Source of the DNA: Herbaspirillum rubrisubalbicans
GTDB taxonomy: Bacteria > Pseudomonadota > Gammaproteobacteria > Burkholderiales > Burkholderiaceae_D
Assembly (NCBI RefSeq): GCF_003719195.1
Contig: NZ_CP024996.1
Span: 3,968,001-4,032,000 of the forward strand
Length of the DNA stretch: 64,000 nt
Direction of reading: 5' to 3'
In this document: positions 16,759 to 25,407 of the stretch, piece after piece
Layout of the letters: each line of letters begins with the position of its first letter
Position numbering within the stretch: the first letter of the stretch is position 1
Translations under genes and position numbers: made by a program
Notes under the pieces: model-generated
What the model was told of the DNA's origin: nothing
The model's database searches: none
Seen by the model: the letters and a program-made list of their open reading frames with translations, nothing else

Positions 16759-17760
16759 TTACAGCTTGCGCGCGTTCTGCCACGACAGGTCGGTGATGCC
16801 ATTGACATCGAAGGGCTTGCCGTCACGGGTCTTCAAGGAACCCTGTGACTGCAGGATATCGGCGATTTCCTGCATCCGGTCCTGGTCCTTCTTGCTGATC
16901 TTGGGGGTGAAGGTCTGGCTCTTGATGGCGTCGCGGATCACGTCTTCGCGCAGCATCTCGCCATGCTTCAAGGTCTTCAAGGTCGGTTCGGCGATGAAGT
17001 AGCCGGCGATCAGCTTGGAGGCTTCGGCTGGCTTCTTCTGCAGCAGGGTGATGGCATCACGCTGCGCATCGAGCGACTTCCAGACCGCGTCACGCTTCTT
17101 CTTCAGGGTCTCGCCGGAAGTGATGACCACCATGCAGGGGAAAGGCCAGACTTCGCCGATCTCATAGACCTGCTTGACCGGCGCGATCAGTTGCGCGATG
17201 CGCGCCTGCGGCTCGAACAGGAAGGCGGCATCGACCCGCTTGCCCACCAGCGACTGCACCGCCACCTGGGGCGAGACGCCCATTACGTTCACATCATCGG
17301 GCTTGAGGCCGGCGTCGCGCAGCACCACGCCCTTGAGCACGGTGTCAGCCGTGCTGCCCTCGGCTTGCGAGGCCAGGGTCTTGCCCTTCAGGTCGGCCAC
17401 CTTGTTGATGCCCGAATCGTCACGCGCCACCAGGGCGTGGTAGCCCAGTTGCGCGCCGCCCACCACCTTCAGGTCAGCGCCCTTGGAAGCCCAGGCCACG
17501 GCATTGGAAAAGCCGAACACGCCGCTATCGAGCTGGCCGCCGACAATCGCCTTGACCAGGTCGGTGCCGGACTTGAACTCGATCAACTCCACGTCCAGGC
17601 CGTACTTCTTGTACAGACCGGCCTCATAGGCGGCCATGGCTTGCGCATCGTCCATCACGCGCAGGTAGCCGATCTTGAATTTTTCCAGGGCCAAGGCGTT
17701 GCTGGAAAAAGCCAGAGCGGCGGCGGTGATGGCCGGCGCCAGGATGCGTGCGAGTTTCAT
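16759..17760 (-). CDS. ABC substrate-binding protein, NMT1/SsuA type
   Basis: 333 residues. Signal peptide MKLARILAPAITAAALAFSS ending near ALA at about 24. The mature protein has the NMT1-like fold seen in SsuA, TauA and NrtA (KIGYLRVMDDAQAMAAYEAG, GLDVELIEFKSGTDLVKAIV). Substrates for the class are sulfonates, taurine, nitrate or thiamin precursors; nothing here decides. Its ATG overlaps the stop of the ATPase gene by 4 nt, so the two are co-translated. Confidence 0.85.
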   Translation of the reverse strand: MKLARILAPAITAAALAFSSNALALEKFKIGYLRVMDDAQAMAAYEAGLYKKYGLDVELIEFKSGTDLVKAIVGGQLDSGVFGFSNAVAWASKGADLKVVGGAQLGYHALVARDDSGINKVADLKGKTLASQAEGSTADTVLKGVVLRDAGLKPDDVNVMGVSPQVAVQSLVGKRVDAAFLFEPQARIAQLIAPVKQVYEIGEVWPFPCMVVITSGETLKKKRDAVWKSLDAQRDAITLLQKKPAEASKLIAGYFIAEPTLKTLKHGEMLREDVIRDAIKSQTFTPKISKKDQDRMQEIADILQSQGSLKTRDGKPFDVNGITDLSWQNARKL

Positions 17761-18530
17761 ACTCCAACCCCTTCTAGGTTTTTGGCAAATTCATCCTGCT
17801 CGGCATGGATGCCCAGCAGGCCAAGGATCTCGCGACGGGTGGCCGCGAATTCGGACAGGTCGTGCGTCTTTTCGTGATGCACCAGGTTGAATTCCTTCAA
17901 GACCTTGGCCGGACGCGGGCTGAACACGAAGATGCGGTCAGCCAGGAACAAAGCTTCATCCACATCGTGCGTCACCAACACCACGGTCGGGCCCTGCTGG
18001 CGGATCAGCTCGCGCAGGGCATCCTGGAGGGTCATGCGGGTGAGCGCATCAAGTGCGCCAAAAGGTTCATCCAGCAGCAAGGCCTTGGGTTGCGAGATGA
18101 AGGCGCGCGCCAGGGCGGCGCGCTGGCGCATTCCGCCCGAGACCTGGTGCGGGTAATAGTGTTCGAAACCCTTGAGCTTGACCTTTTCCAGCCAGGTGCG
18201 GGCCTGCTCGGCGGCGACTTGCTTGTTCACGCCCTGGAACTCCAGGGCCAGGGCCACGTTCTGCTGCAGGGTCAGCCAGGGATAGAGGGCGTTTTCCTGG
18301 AACATCAGGGTGCGCTCGGGATGCGGGCCACGGATGGCCTGATCATCGCCGGCGACCGTGCCGCTGCTGGGCTTTTCCAGGCCGGCTGCCATGTGCAGCA
18401 GCGTGGACTTGCCGCAACCGGAAGGGCCCACCAGCGCGACCAGTTCACCCGAGGCAATCTCGCGGGTGAATTCCTCGATCACGTGCAGGTCACCGAACCG
18501 CTTGGCGACGTTGTTGAAAGATAGCTTCAT
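17757..18530 (-). CDS. ABC transporter ATP-binding protein, SsuB/TauB type
   Basis: 257 residues. Walker A GPSGCGKST (about 37-45), Q-loop MFQENALYPW, signature VSGGMRQR (about 130), Walker B LLLDEPFGALD and H-loop VTHDVDEAL are all intact. It is the first gene of the operon. A 7-7-7 dyad lies about 160 nt upstream in the promoter region. It powers the permease at 15900-16673. Confidence 0.9.
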   Translation of the reverse strand: MKLSFNNVAKRFGDLHVIEEFTREIASGELVALVGPSGCGKSTLLHMAAGLEKPSSGTVAGDDQAIRGPHPERTLMFQENALYPWLTLQQNVALALEFQGVNKQVAAEQARTWLEKVKLKGFEHYYPHQVSGGMRQRAALARAFISQPKALLLDEPFGALDALTRMTLQDALRELIRQQGPTVVLVTHDVDEALFLADRIFVFSPRPAKVLKEFNLVHHEKTHDLSEFAATRREILGLLGIHAEQDEFAKNLEGVGV

Positions 18531-18689
18531 GTCGTCCGGCCCACTGGCCGCGCTAGGAATGGAGTGATGGGAAGATGCCGGGCACGGTGCTCTTTGGCCT
18601 GCCTGATGGTCCGGCGCGCCTCTCCCTTTTATTCAGGCATGGACTGTACTGTTGCTCGCCAGGCAAAACAACTACTTATAAATCGTATG

Positions 18690-18710
18690 CTTATTCACAT
18701 TCCGAATAAG
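18690..18710. promoter_or_regulatory. Candidate operator upstream of the ABC operon
   Basis: CTTATTC-N7-GAATAAG, a perfect dyad with LysR-like T-N11-A spacing in an AT-rich stretch. CysB/Cbl-type LysR proteins control such transporters in other bacteria; the regulator here is not in the window. Confidence 0.4.
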
Positions 18711-18746
18711 AAAGGCGTGCAAAACGCATATAGATGGCAGTTTTCT

Positions 18747-19628
18747 TCAGTTTCTTGTCAGTTTCCATTGCGCCAGCAGGCTAGGCACGTCCGGGTAGCG
18801 TAGCCGCACGCCCAGCTCTTCCTTGATGCGGCGATTCTCCAGGCGACGCGACTCCGACATGAAGGACAGCATCATCGGCGAGACGTTGCGTTCCAGCTCG
18901 CTGCGCGGCAGGCGCGGCGGGCGCGACAGGCCGGCGGCATCGGCCACCAGATCGAAGTAGTCGCCCATCTTGAGGTCGCTGTCATCCACCGCGTGATAGA
19001 TGCGATTGGGCGCGCCCAGGCGCAGGGCGGCGGCGGCGACGCGGGCCAGGTCATCGGCATGGATGTGGTTGGTATAGACGTCCTCGGCCGCCGACAGCGC
19101 CGGCAAGCCCTTGTGCAGGCGCTCCAGCGGCAGGCGGTCGGCAGCGTAGATGCCGGGCACGCGCAGGATGGAAAGCTTGCCGTGACGACGCCGGGCCCAG
19201 GCGCGCAGCACGGTTTCGGCATCGACCCGACGCACGGCGCGGGTGTTTTGCGGATGCACGCGGCGCGTCTCATCAAAACTTGCGCCAGCGCAATCTCCGT
19301 AGACACCGGTGGTGCTGATATAAACCAGGCGCGCGCCCTCGGGTAAAATGGCGGCCAAATTGCGGGTACGGCGGTCGAGACGACCTTCCGACTGCGGCGG
19401 CGCCAGATGCACGATGGTCGGTGCCAGGCGCGCCAGGCGGCCCAGGCTCAGGGGATGATCCAGATCGGCCAGCACCGGAACGGCCCCGGCCGCGCGCAGT
19501 TCGGCGCAGCGCCCAGGCTGGCTGGTGACGGCCAGCACGCGATAGCGCGGCAGCAGCAGCGGCAACAGGCGCAGGCCGACGTCGCCGCAGCCCAGGATCA
19601 GTACACGGGGCAAGCCCAGTTTTTTCAC
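18747..19628 (-). CDS. SDR-type NAD(P)-dependent epimerase/oxidoreductase (YeeZ-like)
   Basis: 293 residues. The N-terminal Rossmann nucleotide site is VLILGCGDVGLRLLPLLL (GxGxxG, about 9-26). The active-site region is YISTTGVYGDCAG, with the catalytic-type Tyr (about 109-121), plus YHAVDDSDLKMGDYF near the C-terminus as in YeeZ-like extended SDR proteins. The substrate is unknown. It is divergent from the ferredoxin-reductase-like gene, with 36 bp between the start codons, so they may share a control region. Confidence 0.8.
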   Translation of the reverse strand: MKKLGLPRVLILGCGDVGLRLLPLLLPRYRVLAVTSQPGRCAELRAAGAVPVLADLDHPLSLGRLARLAPTIVHLAPPQSEGRLDRRTRNLAAILPEGARLVYISTTGVYGDCAGASFDETRRVHPQNTRAVRRVDAETVLRAWARRRHGKLSILRVPGIYAADRLPLERLHKGLPALSAAEDVYTNHIHADDLARVAAAALRLGAPNRIYHAVDDSDLKMGDYFDLVADAAGLSRPPRLPRSELERNVSPMMLSFMSESRRLENRRIKEELGVRLRYPDVPSLLAQWKLTRN

Positions 19629-19664
19629 GATATTCCACCCAAATTAATCCAGAAGCAGAATTGT

Positions 19665-20705
19665 ATGAGTTTCCAAGTCACAGTCCAGCCTAGCGGTCGC
19701 CAATTCACCTGCGACGCCGACGAATCCATCCTCACCGCGGCCATCCGCGCCGGCGTGGGCCTGCCCTACGGCTGCAAGAACGGCGCCTGCAGCTCCTGCA
19801 AGGGCAAGCTTTTGTCCGGCCAGGTCGAGCACGGCGCGCATCAGGAGCGCGCCCTCTCGGCCCATGAAGAGCAGTTGGGCTATGCCCTGTTCTGCGTGGC
19901 CAAGCCCCAGAGCGACGTCACCATCGAGGCGCGCGAAGTGGCCGGCGTGGGCGAGATCCCGGTGCGCAAGCTGCCGGTACGCGTGGCCAAGCTGGAGAAG
20001 GTGGCCGATGACGTGATCATCCTGTCGCTGCAATTGCCGGCCAATGACCGCCTGCAGTACAAGGCCGGCCAGTACGTGGAATTCCTGCTGCGCGACGGCA
20101 AGCGTCGCAGCTACAGCATGGCCAACGCCCCGCACAAGGATGAGCCCATGAGCCTGCACATCCGCCACCTGCCGGGCGGCCTATTCACCGACCAAGTGTT
20201 CAGCACCCTGAAGGAACGCGACATCCTGCGCATCGAAGGTCCGCTGGGTACCTTCTTCCTGCGCGAAGACTCCGACAAGCCCATCATCCTGCTGGCTTCC
20301 GGCACCGGCTTTGCGCCCATCAAGGCCATCGTCGAGCAGTTGCAACATGCCGGCTCCAAGCGCCCGGTAACCCTGTACTGGGGCGGCCGCCGTCCGCAAG
20401 ACCTGTACCTGAACGCGCTGTGCCAGCAGTGGGAACAGGAACTGCCCGACTTCAAGTACGTGCCGGTGGTCTCCAACGCCCAACCCGAGGATCACTGGAG
20501 CGGCCGTACCGGCTTCGTGCACCGCGCCGTGATGGAAGACTTCCCCGACCTGTCGGCGCACCAGGTCTATGCCTGCGGCGCACCGATCGTGGTCGAATCG
20601 GCGCAACGCGACTTCAGCGCCCAGTGCAAGCTGCCGGAAGGCGAGTTCTACGCAGATTCCTTCACATCCGAAGCCGATCTGGCCAAGCCGGCCCCGGCCG
20701 CCTGA
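19665..20705 (+). CDS. 2Fe-2S/FAD/NAD(P)H reductase (CDP-6-deoxy-delta-3,4-glucoseen reductase-like)
   Basis: 346 residues from ATG 19665. An N-terminal plant-type 2Fe-2S ferredoxin domain (about 1-90) has the cluster ligands in YGCKNGACSSCKG plus a fourth Cys in LFCVA. A ferredoxin-NADP reductase-like part follows: FAD site RRSYSMANAP (about 146) and NAD(P) site ILLASGTGFAPIKAIVEQL (about 208). The C-terminal VYACGAPIVVESA completes it. Burkholderiales copies are usually annotated as CDP-6-deoxy-delta-3,4-glucoseen reductase although no deoxysugar genes are nearby, so the true electron acceptor is open. Cytoplasmic. Confidence 0.85.
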   Translation: MSFQVTVQPSGRQFTCDADESILTAAIRAGVGLPYGCKNGACSSCKGKLLSGQVEHGAHQERALSAHEEQLGYALFCVAKPQSDVTIEAREVAGVGEIPVRKLPVRVAKLEKVADDVIILSLQLPANDRLQYKAGQYVEFLLRDGKRRSYSMANAPHKDEPMSLHIRHLPGGLFTDQVFSTLKERDILRIEGPLGTFFLREDSDKPIILLASGTGFAPIKAIVEQLQHAGSKRPVTLYWGGRRPQDLYLNALCQQWEQELPDFKYVPVVSNAQPEDHWSGRTGFVHRAVMEDFPDLSAHQVYACGAPIVVESAQRDFSAQCKLPEGEFYADSFTSEADLAKPAPAA

Positions 20706-20906
20706 GAGGATCTGGGTGGCGCCGTGCGTGGCCCTGGATGTCATGCCGGCGTCATGCGCATTTGCGAAGATGCCGCGCAAGCCTGATGGCGCGCGGCTGG
20801 GCGCGGTGCGACACAAATGCAACGGCCAAGCGCCGCAAGCCAGCGCCAGCCGATCCTGTGGGAAATTTCTTTTTGACGCTCTGCGCAAAACGTCCTAATA
20901 TTCACC
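20706..20906. other. Intergenic region with a sigma-70 promoter at its end
   Basis: There is no gene in the 201 bp after the reductase gene. TTGACG at 20873-20878 and TAATAT at 20896-20901 form a promoter with a 17-bp spacer facing right, toward the small RNA candidate. Confidence 0.6.
20873..20901 (+). promoter_or_regulatory. Strong sigma-70 type promoter
   Basis: TTGACG-N17-TAATAT: five of six and five of six matches to the consensus boxes at the ideal spacing. The expected start site is 20907-20909. No protein gene starts within 200 bp downstream except a 22-codon frame. Confidence 0.7.
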
Positions 20907-21023
20907 GCATGATCGCCAACGCCACATTTTTACGACGCCGCAGCCAACCTGAGAAAGGTTTGCTGCTGCACGCGTGAAGTGAAACGAATCGCGAAGCCAC
21001 AGGCAAACCCTGTGGCTTTTTTT
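20907..21023 (+). ncRNA. Candidate small RNA of about 115 nt
   Basis: Bounded by the promoter at 20873-20901 and a strong intrinsic terminator ending at 21023. In between, GCAGCCAACC-TGAGAAA-GGTTTGCTGC (20940-20966) folds into a stem of ten positions with one mismatch. It is followed by an unpaired A-rich stretch (GTGAAACGAA) before the terminator stem. It does not carry the conserved GGAAGCAGCCA core of 4.5S RNA and is too short for 6S RNA. A 22-codon frame begins at ATG 20909 almost at the start site (MIANATFLRRRSQPEKGLLL and two more), so a leaderless peptide message is an alternative. Confidence 0.55.
20994..21023 (+). terminator. Rho-independent terminator of the small RNA candidate
   Basis: 10-bp perfect stem AAGCCACAGG / CCTGTGGCTT with a 5-nt loop; the second arm runs into a run of seven T at 21017-21023. 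Confidence 0.85.
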
Positions 21024-21127
21024 ATTCGCCATCCGGGTCTGTCGTGCGCCTGCCGCCTAGCGCTTGGTTTTACCTGACGGTCTGTTCCGCACCTTCCCAA
21101 CCATCCTATTCTTGCAGGAGCCATTCG

Positions 21128-22330
21128 ATGCAATACAGCCAGTCCGACGCCAACAAGCTGATGTACGTCACCAACCGCCCCGAGCTGGTCTTCACCGAAG
21201 GCCAGGGCATGTGGCTGACCGACCATCACGGCAAGCGTTACCTCGATTACCTCCAGGGCTGGGCCGTCAACACCCTGGGTCATGCCCCGCAATGCATCGC
21301 CGACGCCCTGGCCGCGCAGAGCAAGAAGCTGATCAACCCATCGCCGGCCTTCTACAATGCGCCCTCCATGGAGCTGGCCAAGCTCTTGACGGACAATTCG
21401 GTCTTCGACCGCGTGTTCTTCGCCAACAGCGGCGCCGAAGCCAATGAAGGCGCCATCAAGCTGGCCCGCAAGTGGGGCAAGAAGAACCCGGCCGGCGACG
21501 GTTCGGCGCGCTTCGAGATCATCACCTTCAAGCACAGCTTCCACGGTCGTACCCTGGCCACCATGTCGGCCAGCGGCAAGGACGGCTGGGACACCATGTT
21601 CGCCCCGCAGGTGCCGGGCTTCCCCAAGGCCACCCTGAACGACCTGGCCAGCGTCGAGGCCCTGATCGGCAGCCATACCGTGGCCGTGATGCTGGAACCG
21701 GTGCAGGGCGAAGGTGGCGTCATTCCCGCCTCCAAGGAGTTCATGCAAGGCCTGCGCCGCCTGACCAAGGAAAAAAACCTGCTCTTGATCGTGGACGAAG
21801 TGCAGAGCGGCATGGGTCGTACCGGCCAGCTGTTCGCCTACCAGCATTCCGGCATCGAACCCGACATCATGACTCTGGCCAAGGGCATCGGCGGCGGCGT
21901 GCCGCTGGCAGCCCTGCTGGCACGCGAAGAGATCGCCTGTTTCGAAGCCGGCGAGCAAGGCGGCACCTACAACGGCAACCCGCTGATGACCGCCGTGGGC
22001 GTGGCCGTGATCAAGGAGCTCTTGAAGCCCGGCTTCATGGAAACGGTGCGCGAGCGCGGCCAGTACCTGCGCCAGCGTTCCCTGGAAATCTCGGAAAAGT
22101 ATGGCTTTGAAGGTGAACGTGGCGAAGGCCTGCTGCGCGCCATGCAATTGGGTCGCGACATCGGTCCGCAGATCGTCGAAGCCGCTCGCAACCTGGAACC
22201 AGTGGGCCTGCTGCTCAATTCGCCGCGTCCCAACCTGCTGCGCTTCATGCCGGCCCTGAACGTGAGCAAGGAAGAAATCGACCAGATGTTCTCCATGCTG
22301 GAAGAAGTCCTGGCCAAGATCGGGAAGTAA
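21128..22330 (+). CDS. argD: Acetylornithine aminotransferase (class III PLP enzyme)
   Basis: 400 residues from ATG 21128 behind GCAGGAG. It converts N-acetylglutamate semialdehyde to N-acetylornithine with glutamate in arginine synthesis. Visible: [20 protein letters not shown] (PLP phosphate-binding region, about 98-117), [25 protein letters not shown] with the PLP-ring Asp, and the Schiff-base Lys in [24 protein letters not shown] is the conserved Thr site. The length matches ArgD. Related enzymes (succinylornithine or GABA aminotransferases) cannot be fully excluded. A small RNA candidate lies just upstream and ends before this promoter region. Confidence 0.85.
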   Translation: MQYSQSDANKLMYVTNRPELVFTEGQGMWLTDHHGKRYLDYLQGWAVNTLGHAPQCIADALAAQSKKLINPSPAFYNAPSMELAKLLTDNSVFDRVFFANSGAEANEGAIKLARKWGKKNPAGDGSARFEIITFKHSFHGRTLATMSASGKDGWDTMFAPQVPGFPKATLNDLASVEALIGSHTVAVMLEPVQGEGGVIPASKEFMQGLRRLTKEKNLLLIVDEVQSGMGRTGQLFAYQHSGIEPDIMTLAKGIGGGVPLAALLAREEIACFEAGEQGGTYNGNPLMTAVGVAVIKELLKPGFMETVRERGQYLRQRSLEISEKYGFEGERGEGLLRAMQLGRDIGPQIVEAARNLEPVGLLLNSPRPNLLRFMPALNVSKEEIDQMFSMLEEVLAKIGK

Positions 22331-22333
22331 GCC

Positions 22334-22891
22334 ATGGCGGGGCGCGTGCGGATCGAGTCGAGCCGGATGGCGGTACTGCCATCCCCCCTGTCCTGGCTGG
22401 CCGCGCTGGCGGCGGCACTGGTGCTGGCCGCCTGCGGCACGGCACCGACCGCCCCGCCCATCTCCCGGTTACCGGGCGCCCCGCAATCGCAGGTGCCGGC
22501 ATTGCCGGCCAGCGACAATGGCAATGAAGTGGCGCTCTATGCGCTCTCACTGATCGATACCGGCTACCGCTTCGGCGGCAAGAATCCCTCGGCCGGGCTC
22601 GATTGCAGCGGCATGGTCACCTATATCTTCGGCCAGGCTGCCAACTACCATATCAGCGGCAGCGCTGCCGACATCGCGCGCCGCGGCCGACAGATCGATC
22701 CGGCGCAATTGCGTGCCGGCGACCTGGTGTTCTTCAACACCGAGAACCGTCCGTTCTCGCACGTAGGCATCTACCTGGGTGATGGCCGCTTCGTCCATGC
22801 GCCCTCGACCAATGGCAAGGTGCATATCTCGCGCATGGACAATCCCTACTTCTCGCGCCGCTTTGAAATGGCGCGCACCTACTTCAACTGA
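22334..22891 (+). CDS. NlpC/P60 family lipoprotein endopeptidase
   Basis: 185 residues. Lipoprotein signal with lipobox LAAC (Cys34), though ATG 22367 (Met12) could be the true start. The NlpC/P60 domain (about 62-183) has the catalytic triad: Cys91 in LDCSGM, His143 in SHVGIY and His155 in VHAPST. It is expected to cleave D-Glu-mDAP type bonds in peptidoglycan from the outer membrane. It starts 3 nt after argD and ends convergently, overlapping the GntR gene by 13 bp. Confidence 0.88.
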   Translation: MAGRVRIESSRMAVLPSPLSWLAALAAALVLAACGTAPTAPPISRLPGAPQSQVPALPASDNGNEVALYALSLIDTGYRFGGKNPSAGLDCSGMVTYIFGQAANYHISGSAADIARRGRQIDPAQLRAGDLVFFNTENRPFSHVGIYLGDGRFVHAPSTNGKVHISRMDNPYFSRRFEMARTYFN

Positions 22892-23667
22892 AGGGCGCTC
22901 TTGCGGGTCGCGCGCTTGCGCGGCTTGCCTCGCTCCTGTTCTTGCTCTGGCCCCTGTTGGCGATGGCCGTATGCGCGGATCAGGTTGGCGCTGTAGCGGG
23001 TGAAGGCGATATCCATGTGCCGTCGCATGGCCGCACGCGCCTGTTCGGCGTTGCGCGCGCGCAGGGCCTGCATGATCAGGCCATGTTCCTCGATGGCTTC
23101 CTGCCATACGCGGGTGCCGTCGAAATGGCTGTGCAGGCGCTCGAACAAGGGCCCCAGGCGGGCATCGAAGAGTTGCGTCACCAGCCCGACCAGCACGCTG
23201 TTGCCGGTGGCTTCGGCCAGGCGGATGTGGAACAGGCGGTCGGCTTCGAGCGGATCGATGCCGGCCTCGGCATGGGCCATCATCAACGCATAGGCTTCTT
23301 CCACCGCGGCGATCTGTTGCTTGCTGCCATGCTGGGCGGCAGCGTAGGCTACCTCCCCTTCGATCATCTCGCGCGCGCGGATCAGTTCCAGCGGCCCTTC
23401 CTCGCCGGACAGATCGCTGCGCCGCTCGCGCTGCACGGGCGGACAGACATAGATGCCCGAACCCATCCGCACTTCGATATGTCCTTCCACCTCCAGCGCA
23501 ATCAAGGCCTCGCGCAAGGAGGGCCGGCTCACGCCAAGTTGCAGCGCCAGGTCGCGTTCGGACGGCAAGCGCGAACCGACGGCGAATTCGCCGTCCACGA
23601 TCAGCTTGCGTAGCTGGTCGCTGATCTGGCGATACAGTCGCTGCGGTTCGATCGCTTCGATGGGCAT
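22879..23667 (-). CDS. FadR/GntR-family regulator (FCD domain) of the Ldh/hydroxyacid locus
   Basis: 262 residues. The winged helix-turn-helix (about 10-75) carries RLPSERDLALQLGVSRPSLR. The FCD domain (about 95-225) has metal-type ligands in DRLFHIRLAE and EEHGLIMQAL. A basic Lys/Arg-rich tail follows. It is 9 nt downstream of the Ldh gene on the same strand. A perfect TGGT-N3-ACCA site, the operator form used by FadR-subfamily regulators, sits in the Ldh promoter region at 24873. Proposed role: repressor of the divergent Ldh and ABC genes, released by an organic acid. Confidence 0.85.
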   Translation of the reverse strand: MPIEAIEPQRLYRQISDQLRKLIVDGEFAVGSRLPSERDLALQLGVSRPSLREALIALEVEGHIEVRMGSGIYVCPPVQRERRSDLSGEEGPLELIRAREMIEGEVAYAAAQHGSKQQIAAVEEAYALMMAHAEAGIDPLEADRLFHIRLAEATGNSVLVGLVTQLFDARLGPLFERLHSHFDGTRVWQEAIEEHGLIMQALRARNAEQARAAMRRHMDIAFTRYSANLIRAYGHRQQGPEQEQERGKPRKRATRKSALQLK

Positions 23668-23676
23668 GATGGAGGT

Positions 23677-24738
23677 TTAGCCAAGGGCCGCCGGAAAGGC
23701 CAAGCCATGACTGGCCGCCGCCTCGCGCAGCATGGGGGCGATAGTCGGATGCAGGGCCACGCCTTGCTCCAGTTGCTCGGCGCGGCGTTGCAGGGCACGG
23801 TCGCCCGGCATCCGCACCTGGCCCACGCCGGGGCGCGGCGCATTGTGGCGGCAGGCTTGTGCGATATGGTCCATCTGGCGCTTGAAATCCTGTTCGCCAC
23901 CGAAAGCCGATGGGTCGTAAAGCGACAGGAACACGGTGGCGCCCCACCCTGCCGGCGGATCGGCACGGCCAAAGCCGGACAAGCCACCGGTGAGCGCCTC
24001 GATCAGCAAGGCCAGGCCAAAGCCCTTGTGCCCGGCCGACAAGCCCCCCAGCGGCAGAATGGTGCCGGGGGGCGTGGCCGTGAGCACAGCAGGATCGCGA
24101 CTGGGATGGCCCTGGCCATCGATCAGCCATTCCTCCTCGAACTGCTGGCCCGCCTTGTGCAGGCGATTGCTCATGCCATTGGTGGTGATCGACGCCGAGA
24201 TATCCACCAGGAAGGGCGTGCCCGAGGTGGGAATGCCTGCCGCAATCGGGTTGGGCGTAAACACCGCCTGGGTACCACCGAAGGGCGCCACGCTCTGCAC
24301 GGCCGGGTCGGAACTGGCCAGGATCATCATGAACCCCTCCTGCGTGGCGCGCAGCAGGTAGGCGGCCAGGCAGGCGATGTGGTGGCTGTGATGGATGGTC
24401 AATGAGGCCGTGCCATAGTCGCGCGCCTTGGGGATCAAGGCATCGATACCCCGATGCACCAGCCACGGTCCCGGCAGGCGGCGACCATCCCAGGCCAGAG
24501 CGGCGGCGCGCTCGGAGAGCACTTCCGGCTCACCGGTGCGGGTCATCGTACCTTTTTCCAATTCCTTCACATACGGGGCCAGCAGTGCCAGGCCGTGGGT
24601 ATCGTGGCCCAGCAGGTCGCCATCGACCAGGGTGGCGGCCACGCTATCGGCCTTGTCAGCATCCAGCCCGGCCTGTTGCAGCAAGCTCGTGGCGAATTGG
24701 CGCAAGGCCTGGACGGAAAAACGTTCGGGTGCAGCCAT
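23677..24738 (-). CDS. Ldh-family (malate/L-lactate/sulfolactate type) dehydrogenase
   Basis: 353 residues from ATG 24738; the frame is open to 24834, but this start matches the usual N-terminus (APERFSVQALRQFATSLLQQ) and has GAAAGGA upstream. Family marks: GHDTHGLALLAPYVK (about 48-62, with the catalytic His), the HHSHHIACLAAYLL segment, PNPIAAGIPTSGTPFLVDIS and GHKGFGLALLIEAL. Relatives oxidise 2-hydroxyacids such as malate, ureidoglycolate, delta-piperideine compounds or (R)-sulfolactate with NAD(P). The substrate is not decided here. It is encoded with a GntR regulator and divergent from a D-2-hydroxyacid dehydrogenase and an ABC importer. Confidence 0.85.
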   Translation of the reverse strand: MAAPERFSVQALRQFATSLLQQAGLDADKADSVAATLVDGDLLGHDTHGLALLAPYVKELEKGTMTRTGEPEVLSERAAALAWDGRRLPGPWLVHRGIDALIPKARDYGTASLTIHHSHHIACLAAYLLRATQEGFMMILASSDPAVQSVAPFGGTQAVFTPNPIAAGIPTSGTPFLVDISASITTNGMSNRLHKAGQQFEEEWLIDGQGHPSRDPAVLTATPPGTILPLGGLSAGHKGFGLALLIEALTGGLSGFGRADPPAGWGATVFLSLYDPSAFGGEQDFKRQMDHIAQACRHNAPRPGVGQVRMPGDRALQRRAEQLEQGVALHPTIAPMLREAAASHGLAFPAALG

Positions 24739-25218
24739 GCAGAGAACCATCCTTTCAAGGAGTGCGATGCAGCGTGCAACGATGTGGGAGCGGTCTGCTG
24801 TCTCCGGGATCGATTTTTTAACCATCCTGCGCAAGCATCGATGGTGATCGATGGTCCGCGAATGCGGTAATGTGGTCAGACCAGCTCAGGTCAGAATTTC
24901 ATATCGGATCGCAGGTGTCAAGGATGAATCTGAGGCGAAAAATCATTCCTCTTTCACGCGCCGCAGCATTTTCACTACCCTCGAGAACCCGCCGCAAAGC
25001 CTTGTCCCGCCTGGCCTCTACGCCAGCCGGCGATGATGCCTCGTGCTGCAACGGCAGCATGGAAAACAGCCCTGTGGCTTCCTGACAAAATGCTTTCTCG
25101 CGATCTGGTATTACCACTTGACCAAACAAATCGGGCTGCAATAGACTCGCAGCCAATCGCATCAGCCATGTCACACCAGCCTGCCCGACCGTCACAGCCT
25201 GTCCGGTCCATCAGAAGA
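24739..25218. other. Intergenic control region of the divergent hydroxyacid/ABC locus
   Basis: Nearly 670 bp separate the two start codons (24738 minus, 25408 plus). It contains a GntR-type operator at 24873-24883 and the 11-bp repeat array at 25219-25295. The remaining stretch shows no convincing gene. Confidence 0.5.
24873..24883. promoter_or_regulatory. GntR/FadR-type operator
   Basis: TGGTCAGACCA: perfect TGGT-N3-ACCA palindrome, 135 bp upstream of the Ldh start codon. Confidence 0.55.
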
Positions 25219-25295
25219 GCATTAAGCCTGCATTAACCCTGTATCAAGTTCGCATTAAGCCTGTATTAAGCCCGCATTAGGCCCGCATCAAGCTC
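25219..25295. repeat. Seven tandem 11-bp repeats
   Basis: Consensus GCATTAAGCCT/C: units at 25219, 25230, 25241, 25252, 25263, 25274 and 25285. The first and fourth are identical; the others differ at one to four positions. The 11-bp period is close to one turn of DNA, so each unit faces the same side of the helix. It lies 112 bp before the D-2-hydroxyacid dehydrogenase start. Confidence 0.85.
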
Positions 25296-25407
25296 AACAT
25301 CAGCATCAGTCGTACCCGGGAACACGACACAGCCACACAATCGGCGGCCGTGTTCCAGGAAGTAGTTGCAACAAGGTGGCCCGAGACAACCATCATGGAG
25401 ACCCGCA

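Noticed and set aside
20907..21023. 4.5S (SRP) RNA or 6S RNA
   Set aside because: Length fits 4.5S but the conserved GGAAGCAGCCA core is absent; too short and wrong fold for 6S RNA.
25219..25295. CRISPR array
   Set aside because: Units are contiguous 11-mers with no spacers and no cas genes.
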